DNA of 64,000 bases from Przewalskia tangutica (lineage: Eukaryota > Streptophyta > Magnoliopsida > Solanales > Solanaceae): the NCBI GenBank assembly GCA_029844215.1, contig CM056724.1, positions 8,550,307 through 8,614,306 of the forward strand, written 5' to 3'. The notes beneath the pieces were generated by a model. That model did no database searches and had not been told where the DNA came from. It saw nothing but the letters and a program-made list of their open reading frames with translations. Shown here piece after piece: positions 55,499 through 64,000 of the stretch (positions within the stretch are counted from its first letter, which is position 1; every line of letters begins with the position of its first letter). The position numbers and the translations under genes were made by a program.

Positions 55499-56455
55499 TG
55501 ACATAAAATCTGTAAAACAGTCCTGAGTATCCTCAGCATAGTGCTTTAGAATAATCTTAGTTGTCTCCGTTATTGTGAGTCAGCTATAATATGCATCAAC
55601 ACTTGCCAACTTGGTCATCATTGCTGTCTAAACTCCAACAACCACAATATGCATAAACATGCAACTTCAGATATTTGGATTTTGTATACTTTGGTTTTGC
55701 TATTTGGAAAGCCAAGCACTTGAAATTCTCTTCTTTTAGCTTTAGAAGTGTAACATCATTTCTTGTGCTTGTTGTGCATTTGATCCAATGCATGAGGTAC
55801 CATCAGTTGCATATTTGGTAATCGGGTCGCCTTTTATTTCCCACGACAGCGGAAAAAACTGGAAAGCCGGAAGCCGGACTCAGACCTCTTTGCCCAACGA
55901 ATTGAACACCGCCGGAGTCAGCTGGCTGGAGGGTAAGTCAATAACAGTGGTTCGACAACAGAGAACAGAACATCTCTGAAAAAAGATAAATAACACAAGA
56001 CAGAAATAAAATATGACATGTAACTCTTGCACCATAAACCGACCCTGTTGCATATTGGCAAATTGAAGGTGCTAGCAATATTCACCTTGATTCCTGGCCC
56101 AGGCAATTTCTAATGTACTGTGTGTCTGTACCGCTATATACTTTAGGTAGGGATGCAAACAATTTTTTTTTCTAGAAAATGAAATTGATCTTTGTTCTTG
56201 TCATTTCTAGAACTAGAAGCTAAGTGTTAAAATTCAGTCTTGAGTGTATGAATGTTGACATGGAAGAAAAGTTTGCTCCTTTATGTAGAAGAGGGGATTG
56301 TGTTGATTATTGATATATGAGTTTTGAGTTTTATTGAGTGACCATCAGCCTATCTTAAGCACCAGATGTGCTACTTTATACAAATGATTATTGCGTAATA
56401 GCAATAGAGGCTTATCACTTTGATTAATAGTTCTTATCATTTTAACTATTTTACA
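55499..56455. other. 3' flank of NDUFA2, no gene seen
   Basis: Presumably contains the NDUFA2 3' UTR at its start. A GC-richer patch at 55820-55935 stands out, but its frames show no family I can name. The rest is AT-rich. Confidence 0.5.
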
Positions 56456-56640
56456 ACTGTGAACTTTTGTTGTCATCTGACCAGGAGGTCATGGGTTCAA
56501 GCCGTGAAAACAGCCTCTTGCAGAAATGCAAGGTAAGACTTGCGTACAATAAACCCTTGCGGTATGGCCCTTCCCTGGACCCCGCGTATAGCGGGAGCTT
56601 AGTGCACCGGGCTTCCTTTTTTTACAAAACTGTGAACTTT
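56456..56640 (+). mobile_element. tRNA-derived SINE (Au-like) with perfect target duplications
   Basis: The body is flanked by the 12-bp direct repeat actgtgaacttt (56456-56467 and 56629-56640). It has a B-box-like ggttcaagcc near 56494, a middle 'gcagaaatgcaaggtaagact' block, and a 3' end 'agcgggagcttagtgcaccgggc' followed by a T-rich tail. This layout and 3' end are those of the widespread Au-type plant SINEs. The A box is degenerate. Confidence 0.82.
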
Positions 56641-56644
56641 ACCG

Positions 56645-57630
56645 TAAAGTGATTGTAGGTAGTTGAGCGTTGTCACGCTTATCCTTACATACTAGTAGTT
56701 GTAGTATTTCTTCTGGAGTTTCAGTCCTTCGATTTGTTATTATTTACCGTCTCTCGTTCTTCGCGTGACATCCTATTTTGTTGTAGTTACTATTTCTTTT
56801 TCCTGTTTGACCTGCTTTGTTATTGCTTTATTCTTAGCTGAGGGTCTATTTGAAATAATCTTTACCTCTCAATGTAGGGTAAGGTATGCGTACAACTGAC
56901 AATGGATCCTGGACCCGATCCAGATCCATTTTATAGGATATGGATATTCAAAGTTTGGACCCGACGGATCCGGATCCGATCCGGATCCGTTTATGATGGA
57001 TCGGATCTGGATCTGGATCTTCTCTTTGAGATCCGTATCCGGTCGAATCGACAGTGAATCCGTTTTTATAAAATTAATTATACATTTATTATTTATACAT
57101 GCACGAATCCTTTGTAATCTTAATTTTATTTTATATTCAAAGTAGAAGGCCATTATTTTTTTAATTGAGACACGTTTTGCGTGTTATTCTTTAATCATTA
57201 TATTAATCATTTATGTGGTACTTATGTAGTATCTTAGGTATTGAGAGGATTGTTTCTCACTACAAAGATAGCGATAGGCATAACAATTGTCAACAATGTC
57301 ATTTAGTCCTAATTTACGGATGCATTTCCCATGATTCCGTTAAATTAAATTGACTCTTTTCTAGAAAATTTGGACTGATTAGAAGGTATAACTTAATAAT
57401 CAGTCACTTTGATTTGGATCCAGATCCGATCCGTGGATCCGGTGGATCTGGATTTGGATATGATTTTATGGACCCTATGGACCTGGATCTGGATATGGAT
57501 ACATGTATGTAAAACGGATCTGGATCTGGATCTAGTAGGATCCGGTCCAGATCCTACCCGTTGCCATCCCTACGTACAACTTACCCTCTCCACTCCCCAC
57601 TTGTGGGATTACACTGGATGTTGTTGTCCT
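56645..57630 (+). mobile_element. RTE LINE 3' end, split by hAT copy 2
   Basis: 56645-56896 resembles the 3' UTR of the LINE at 4623-5478 on the other strand (gtaggtagttga..., actagtagttgtagtattt), then the 'gctgagggtctattt' and 'gggtaaggtatgcgtacaac' blocks. It continues after the hAT insertion at 57573 with cgtacaacttaccctctcc, 'cccacttgtgggattacactgg' and a short ttgttgtt tail. Confidence 0.72.
56897..57572. mobile_element. Non-autonomous hAT-type element, copy 2
   Basis: 676 bp, flanked by a perfect 8-bp duplication cgtacaac (56889-56896 and 57573-57580), the size made by hAT transposases. The right terminus is ...ggatccggtccagatcctac then ccgttgccatcccta; the left terminus is shortened (tgacaatggatcctgg). 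It has the same GGATCC/GATCTGGAT-rich subterminal arms as copy 1 but no captured exon. Confidence 0.85.
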
Positions 57631-57753
57631 TGCGACAAATAACAATGGGAATGCTATTAACTTGTCAAAATTACTCCATATAAGTAGATCATTGACTGAT
57701 ACGAGTAATAAAAGCAATGACCTATAAATGCAGTGCTACAATTTCCTATCCAG

Positions 57754-58684
57754 CTAACTATATGTGTATGCAAACCATGTCTTAGAAGTAATAGTAAATT
57801 TTGGGCTAGGAATGATCCATATGTTGACCTTAGCATGGAAAGAAAAATGTGTGAGAGCTGCTATCTTGAAGGTGAATATTGTCCACGGAATAAGGTCAAT
57901 CAGCAAAGTGTGACTGTGTATAGAACCGGTCCATATAGTATATGAAATTTGATTTACATCCCGGAAATTTGGAAGCCAACACAGACGTGGAACCGTGAAT
58001 AAGGCTTCATCTCCCAAGTTGTCCACATCTACAAACATGGATGTTTGGGTGTGGATGAGATCTTTCAACCCTTAGCAGCTCATTTGTTGTGGTCTTGACG
58101 AGATAAAATTCTAGGGCAGTATTCATTGACGGTGGTGGTGCAATTACATATCTCACAACACTATCCATAGATAAAGTGTTAGCTGTAGTAAAATGCTACC
58201 TTCACAAAAGACAACATAGTATCTCTCATGGTAGTATATCACATCACAAGGAGGCGGACCACAAAACCAATGAGAAACCATGCCTTATTACCATGTTTTG
58301 GATAGCCAAACGATCTCCTACATCCAAGTTCTTGCATATAGCCGCAACCTCAAAATCATGTGGATTGGTTGAAGGATTCTTGGAAGAATAATTCTATCTA
58401 TATAAAGTTTAAGGTTAGGAAGGTTGATGGTCTCACCGGAGAAAGGATTGAAAAGGAAGATACCCCGGAAACGACGCTGCTGGAAAGCCAACCAACCATG
58501 AGAAGAACCACAACATCGATTCAGAGGAACAGGTGGTAATGGTAGTTTGAGGTTCCGAGGGATAGGTAATGATAGTTTGAGGTCCAAGATAATTTTATTT
58601 TTGGCCGCATTGTATAAGCTTGCATCAGTGAAAGAGATATCGAAATATGTAAATGACCCAAATTGGAAGATTTTCTTGACCAGG
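57754..58684 (-). pseudogene. F-box/DUF295-type protein gene remnant
   Basis: Minus strand from 58684: FGSFTYFDISFTDASLYNAA, LPLPPVPLNRCCGSSHGWLA, RGIFLFNPFSGETINLPNL, then after frameshifts a YHERYYVV-like stretch (near 58220) and VDVDNLGDEALFTV (near 58010) with a C-terminal KVNIWIIP. 'CCGSSHGWL..FNPFSGE.I.LP' and 'LGDEALF' are hallmarks of plant DUF295 (F-box associated) proteins, substrate receptors of SCF ubiquitin ligases. The N-terminal F-box is missing: a Copia RT fragment begins at about 58686 in its place. Multiple stops make it a pseudogene. Confidence 0.7.
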
Positions 58685-58685
58685 T

Positions 58686-59640
58686 GAATATAATGCTCTT
58701 ATTGATAATAAGACGTGGGAGTTGGTACCCCGTCCATCTGGTGTTAATATTATTCGGTCGATGTGGATTTTTGCTCACAAAGATAATTCTGACGGTTCGT
58801 TTGCAAGACATAAGGCTCGTCTTGTAGGTGATGGTAAGACTCAACAGGTTGGGTTGATTGTGGTGAGACATTTAGTCCGGTGGTTAAGCCGGCTACCATT
58901 CGCACTGTGCTCAACTTGGCTCTTGCAAAAACATGACTCATTCATCAGTTAGACGTGAAGAATGCTTTCCTACATGGTGATCTCAAAGAGACAGTTTATA
59001 TGCATCAGCCCTTGGGGTTTAGGGATGCTCGATATCCTCATCATGTCTGTTTGTTGAAGAAGTCCTTGTATGAGCTTAAGCAGTCTCCACGGGCTTGATA
59101 TAAGAGGTTTGCTGACTATGTTTCGACTATTGGGTTCTCTTACAGCAGGTCTGATAATTAATTATTCATATATCGTCAGGGTTCTTTGATGACTTATATA
59201 CTATTATATGTGGATGATATTATCTTGACTGCCTCTTCTGACGCATTACGCAAGTCTATCATGACAATGCTCAACTCTGAGTTTGCCATGAAAGACTTGG
59301 GGCCGATGAAGTTATTTTTGAGAATTCTTTGTCACTCGCCGTGCAGATGAAACTTTCTTATCACAGAAAGTATCTGTGAGATCATTGAGAGAGCTGGGAT
59401 GTCATCCTGTAAGTCCACTTCTATTCCAGTTGATACTAAACCCAAGTTGAGCGCTGCAGGTGGCTCCCCCTATGAGGATCCTATCCGCTATCGTAGTCTT
59501 GCACGGGCCCTTCAGTATCTTACGTTCACGCGACATGATATTACATATGTCGTACATCAGGTGTGTTTGTTTATGCATGACCCTAGAGAAAGTTCTTCAA
59601 TGGAACTTGAGATGATGCGTTGTGTAGGATATCATAATTG
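58686..59640 (+). pseudogene. Copia reverse transcriptase/RNase H fragment
   Basis: Plus strand, frameshifted: EYNALIDNKTWELVPRP, MWIFAHKDNSDGSF-ARHKARLV, QLDVKNAFLHGDLKETVYMH, LLKKSLYELKQSPRA, YILLYVDDIILTASS (catalytic YVDD near 59205), AMKDLGPMKLFL, DPIRYRSLARALQYLTFTRHD. It then ends. No LTR, integrase or gag is attached, so it is an orphan fragment. Confidence 0.82.
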
Positions 59641-59838
59641 TTGGACACAAAGGAAAACCAAAGCTTGCACACTGTCACAACTCGCAAGTGGAAAATGTGG
59701 AGATGGAATCAATTGATTTGTAGTCGGGAGTAGTGTATTGTTGACTGACGTGTTTGTCAATAAATATTTGAGGTCATTTGATGCGAGCGGAAAGAAACAA
59801 GAAATGTAAAATATTAATGTCGGGTTCTTTGAGGTTTC
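59641..59838. other. Short spacer before the right-edge Copia element
   Basis: No feature recognised in this stretch. Confidence 0.4.
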
Positions 59839-60651
59839 TGTTATTACGCCTGTGTTCAAAATCAGAAAACGAAAAAACCAGAAACTGGAAAAAAGGAATA
59901 ATGCAGAAAGTAAGAAAAATATCTGAGACCACAGAATTCACTGTGTGTCCTTAAGGAATTTAATCCCCTCACTGTACCTGAGGTTATGGATTACTTCCTC
60001 CCAGGATAAAACGGATATACCTGTCACAGGAGTAGCGGTACTTCAAACTCCGACAAACACAAAGTTGGCAACGAACCACAGTAAGACTCGATAGTTTTAT
60101 TTGTGAAAGATAATGCATAATTTCAATGAAGGAAATTGTTTTCAGTGTATTAAAAATGAGACATTGCCTCAGTTTATATAGCCTCGAAGGTGCCTGTTCG
60201 GAAAGGTTGATGACTGTTCCGAAAGGCCACTTTGCCTTTTCGAAAAAATGAAAAAAAAACGTTTGGGAAATTTAATTTTTATTCCGCGAAAATTTATTAC
60301 CAATTAATCTTTTTTCCGGCGAAAATAAAAAATATTTTCAGAAAATGAAGATTTAAAATTAAATAAATTTGGTCCAAAAAGATTATCAATCAATCAGATC
60401 ATTTGATCAAATCCAAATCAGAGTCGAGCGACGACGACGGCGCGAGGGGAGTCCCTCTTCTCAACTCTTTAAGAGCTAGAGGAAGTGCTTTCTAATATAA
60501 GCACATAACTTTCCCTTTCTACCACCGGTGTGGTACAAAGCTCATTTGAAAAGGAACTTTGCTTTGAACTTCATTTTCCTTTCATTTCATTTTTCCTCTA
60601 TTTCTCATTCACACCAACTTAGCCAGCTTTAACCATTAACTAGCTATAACA
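59839..60651 (-). repeat. 3' LTR of the right-edge Copia element
   Basis: 813 bp by boundary motifs: minus-strand start tgttatagctag after the polypurine tract, end ...cgtaataaca. The ends are inverted (TGTTAT/ATAACA). No second copy in the window, so the left boundary is inferred. Confidence 0.65.
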
Positions 60652-61420
60652 ATCCCCCACATGAATGGGGAATGACTATATGATGAAAAACATGCATGAC
60701 AAAAACTGTGTGATTCGTAAGCAAGGATTAATCGCATCTGGATAAGTAGATTTCTCTTTGAACTTTTCGTAGTGAACATATGTCAGATATACTAGGTCAA
60801 TCGGTAGATTTGATATCTTTGAACCGTCGAGCTTAGGTGTATACCTAGACAACCACATGTCACACAATTAACCCTTTAACCGTCTTTGGTTCTCATTGTT
60901 TTGTTCGTTTCATCCATGAACCTTTGCACAGTTCGTAAGTGCGTAGAGAATTGGCCTTACAATTCTCTTGAAGCGGCTTACACTTCACACTTACATGTGT
61001 GATTTCTAAATGTGTCATCCGTAGATACACTATTTGATATACCGTGCCAAACTTAGGAACCATTAAAAAGCGTAATGCTTTATCCTGATGCGAACATTGT
61101 CTCATCACGAGAATGGACCAAATAATTATTGTGACAATGTTGAGCGTCATCAATGACTTTGTTTGATCTCTTTGAACCTAGATCTTGGGATCTCGGTCTT
61201 AGGTAGAGTTACGTCACGATGACTTGTCCTCGCCATAGTCCCATTTCCTCGATGATCTTTCAACTACCTCTCTAGTTAGGCCTTTAGTTAGTGGATTCGA
61301 CCATTATCTCTTGACTTAACATAGTCGATTGTGATAATTCCACTAGAAGTAGTTGTCTAACGATATTATGTATTCGTCGTATGTGGCGAGACTTTCCGTT
61401 GTACATAACGCAGCTCTTCC
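60652..61420 (-). other. 3' untranslated region of the right-edge Copia element
   Basis: Between the RNase H end and the LTR. Minus-strand frames (60676-60867, 60893-61153) are short and carry no domain. It ends at the purine-rich gtgggggat. Confidence 0.55.
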
Positions 61421-61722
61421 TATTGCGGCAGCTATCATGATATGTATCTGAGAGCCAACGGTTTGGACCAAAATGGAATATCTTCTAAGAAATTTCGGAG
61501 CCATTCAGCTTCTTCACCGACTTTGTCTAAAGCTATGAACTCAGATTCCATTGTAGAGCGGGTGATACATGCCTGTTTGGATGATTTCTAAGACACTGCT
61601 CCTCCACCTATGGTAAAAATATATCCACTTGTGGATTTAGTTTCAGTTGAACCGGTGATCCAATTTGCATCATTGTATCCTTGATAAGCTGCAGGATACC
61701 TGTTATAATACAAAACAAAGTT
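61420..61722 (-). pseudogene. RNase H of the right-edge Copia element, broken
   Basis: Minus strand fragments correspond to 'YSDANW', 'TSGY.FT.GG..VSW.S', 'ES..FIALDKA', 'NVMYNGKSRHI.R.HN.VRQL' across several frames. It continues directly from the RT frame with an indel at about 61720. Confidence 0.72.
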
Positions 61723-62667
61723 TTAAGTATGTTTCAAATACCCCAAAACTCGTTTCATTGCTAGCCAATGATTTTGATCGGGATTACTAGTGTAGCGACT
61801 TAGTTTACTTATAGCACACGCAATATCAGGTTGCGTACAGTTCATGATATACATCAAACTTTCCAACACTCTGGCATAATCCAATTGAGAATGACTTTCA
61901 CCCTTATTCTTTGCAAGAGCAAGATTCATATCAATTGACGTCTTTGCAACTTTAAAGTCAAAATACTTAAACTTTTCAAGTACCTTTTCAATATAATGAG
62001 ATTGAGACAATGCTAGACCTTGAGGAGTCTTAAGGATTTTAATTCCCAGAATTAAATAGGCAACTCCTAAGTCTTTCATATCAAACTTACTAGCAAGCAT
62101 GCGCTTAGTAGCATTTATGTTAGCAATGTCGTTACTCATTATCAACATATCATCCACGTACAAACAAACAATGACGACGTGGTTCAGAGTGTTCTTAATG
62201 TAGACACATTTATCACACTCATTTATCTTGAATCCATTAGACAGCATTGTATGGTCAAATTTTGCATGCCACTGTTTGGGTGCTTGTTTTAGTCCGTAAA
62301 GAGACTTAACAAGTCGACACACCTTCTTCTCTTTCCATGGAACTACAAACCCTTCAGGTTGTTCCATATAAATTTCTTCCTCTAACTCTCCATTTAAGAA
62401 GGTTGTTTTCACATCCATTTGATGGATTTCAAGACCGTACACGACGACTAACGCTACTAACACCCGAATAGATGTAATCCTCGTTACCGGCGAGTATATG
62501 TCAAAGTAATCAAGACCTTCTCGTTGTCTAAACCCTTTAACAACTAGTCTTGCCTTATATTTATCAATAGTACCATCGACTTTCATTTTCCGCTTGAAAA
62601 TCCATTTGAAACCTAAAGGTTTATTCCCTGGAGTAAGATCAATCAATTCCCAAGTATGGTTGTTCAA
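61723..62667 (-). pseudogene. Reverse transcriptase of the right-edge Copia element
   Basis: A 314-codon uninterrupted frame. It starts at MNNHTWELIDL, with KPLGFKWIFKRK, YKARLVVKGFRQREGLDYFD, IHQMDVKTTFLNGELEEEIYM, VKSLYGLKQAPKQW, then the catalytic VCLYVDDMLIMSND near 62150 and the RT-RNase H connection ending KRVLGYLKHT. Most RT motifs are intact, so decay is recent here. Upstream and downstream frames are offset by indels, so the polyprotein as a whole is broken. It makes cDNA from element RNA in virus-like particles in an active relative. Confidence 0.88.
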
Positions 62668-62683
62668 TATGGATTCTATCTCA

Positions 62684-63528
62684 CTATTGATTGCCTCTTT
62701 TCAACATTGAGCTTCCGATGAAGATAGCTTCGTTGAAAGTTCGAGGCTCATTTTCCAATAAAAATGTTAGAAATTCTAGTCCAAAGGAAGTAGACGTCCT
62801 TTGACGTTTGTTGCGTCTTGGTTTTTCCTCATCGGGAACATTTTCCTTTGTTTCTTCGTGTCGTTTAGATTCTTTGCTAGACGACTCACATTCTTTTTTA
62901 TACGCATATATGGTTTCAAAGAAGTCAACATTATCTGATTCAATTACCGTATTCACTTGAATGTCAAGATTTTCTGATTTGTGAACCAGAAATTGATATG
63001 CCTTACTATTTGTGGCATATCCTATGAAAACACAATCAATGGTTTTAGGTCCTATTTTTACCCTTTTGGGTTTAGGAACTTGCACCTTGGCCAAACACCC
63101 TCACACTTTGAAGTATCCCAAATTGGGCTTCCTTCCTTTCCACTTTTCGTATGGAATAGATTTTGTTTTGCTATGGGGCACTCGATTGAGTATTCGGCCC
63201 CAAAAGTTATTAACAGGGCATTCATCATTTCTTTCAGTGTTCTATTTTTCCTTTCCGCAATTTCGTTTGATTGTGGCGAGTAAGGGGCAGTTATTTGATG
63301 AATAATGCCATATTCCAAACATATTTGTTCAAAAAGAGATTCATATTCACTGCCCCTATCACTCCTTATCATTTTAATCTTTTTGTTAAGTTGAGTCTCA
63401 ACTTCAGTTTTGTATTTCCTGAATGCTTCATCTTTACTATTAAGTAAATAAACGTAGCAATACCGCGTACTATCGTCAATAAAAGTTATGAAATACTTCT
63501 TTCCACCGCTAGATGAGATTGACTTCAT
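62684..63528 (-). pseudogene. Integrase of the right-edge Copia element
   Basis: The first frame (63058-63528) has SSSGGKKYFITFIDDSTRY, IKMIRSDRGSEYE (second Asp) and PQSNEIAERKNRTLKEM (Glu). A frameshift near 63210 leads to a second frame (62684-63094) with VQVPKPKRVKIGPKTIDCVF and GYATNSKAYQF, then a charged linker (KRHEETKENVPDEEKPRRNK). It then shifts into RT near 62690. Confidence 0.85.
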
Positions 63529-63563
63529 GTCACAAATATCTGTATGAATTAAGTCTAAAAGAC

Positions 63564-63985
63564 TTAATTTCTTTCAACTGACTTATACATATGTTTAACA
63601 TACTTAGATTCAACACGGATTTGACATTTTGATTGATTGCATTCAAACTTAGGCAATACTTCCAAACTAATCATTTTTCGCAAGGTTCTATAATTGACAT
63701 GTCCTAAACGTGAATGCCATAAATTATTTGACTCAGCGAAGTAAGGCAAGCAGAAACTTTATTATTATTGACAACGACCATTACATTCAGTTTGAAAAGG
63801 CCCTCTGTGAGGTAACCTTTTCCTATATACATCTCGTTCTTACTTATTACAACCTTGTCAGAAATAAAAACACACTTAAAACCGTTCTTCACTAGAAGTC
63901 CGGTAGTTACTAGATTTTTCCTAATTTCAGGAACATGACAGACGTTGTTGAGAGTCACCACCTTTCCAGAGGTCATCTTTAGCAA
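63564..63985 (-). pseudogene. Protease C-terminus and gag-pre-integrase of the right-edge Copia element
   Basis: LKMTSGKVVTLNNVCHVPEI, VTTGLLVKNGFKCVFISDKV and YIGKGYLTEGLFKLNV, then after a frameshift NNLWHSRLGHVNYRTLRKMI with the Cys-containing ECNQSKCQI zinc region. The active-site DSG lies beyond the right edge. Confidence 0.82.
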
Positions 63986-64000
63986 TATCTTTCCATAACC

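Larger units (their letters stand above)
59839..64000 (-). mobile_element. Copia element, 3' part, running off the right edge
   Basis: From the right edge on the minus strand: protease/gag-pre-integrase, integrase, RT, RNase H, polypurine tract (gtgggggat next to 60652) and 3' LTR. The 5' LTR and gag lie beyond base 64000. Domain order and sequence are Copia of the TNT1-like (Tork-type) kind. Confidence 0.88.

Noticed and set aside
55788..55979. GC-richer open frame containing SHDSGKNW, reminiscent of an Asp-box (BNR) repeat
   Set aside because: A single short motif in a 63-codon frame without splice context or further repeats; not enough to name a gene.

Overview
This is eukaryotic nuclear DNA from a flowering plant, most likely a member of the Solanaceae. 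The evidence is spliceosomal introns, a plant dirigent gene, a plant complex I gene with Site II promoter boxes, a 5'-truncated RTE LINE whose (TTG)n 3' end matches the tail of the Solanaceae TS-type SINE, and dense LTR retrotransposons. The species cannot be named from the sequence alone. Host genes are sparse and transposons fill most of the window.

Layout. 1-5.8 kb: AT-rich DNA with a foldback repeat, an intact single-exon ESB1/DIR10-type dirigent gene on the minus strand (2150-3250), and an RTE LINE 3' end. 5.84-6.94 kb: a hAT-type element carrying a captured sulfate-transporter exon. 6.94-42.89 kb: one Copia element with a matching 5-bp target duplication (cctag) at both ends, expanded to 36 kb by nesting. 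Its reverse-transcriptase codons are interrupted by a large non-coding LTR element ('LARD-A', 4.1-kb LTRs, Ogre/TatV-type PBS). The LARD-A 5' LTR is itself interrupted by a non-autonomous Tat/Athila-type element (12.1-20.6 kb). The LARD-A internal region is interrupted by a second, inverted LARD ('LARD-B', 25.3-35.9 kb), which has a tandem LTR-internal-LTR-internal-LTR structure and GC-rich tandem arrays.

43.64-55.50 kb: a three-exon gene for the complex I subunit NDUFA2/B8. Its second intron is 11.5 kb because an antisense Copia element (43998-52018, reverse-transcriptase domain deleted) and a 2.4-kb MULE-like inverted-repeat element sit in it. 55.5-64 kb: a SINE with perfect target duplications, a LINE tail split by a second hAT copy with a perfect 8-bp duplication, a decayed F-box/DUF295 gene, a Copia RT fragment, and the 3' part of another Copia element that runs off the right edge.

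The two intact host genes are functionally independent: cell-wall lignin patterning and mitochondrial respiration. Most of the interest lies in how the mobile elements are nested, rearranged and carry host exons. Several near-identical repeat copies differ in clustered, indel-like ways at CG/CTG-rich spots, so some lesions in 11-42 kb may be sequencing or assembly artefacts.
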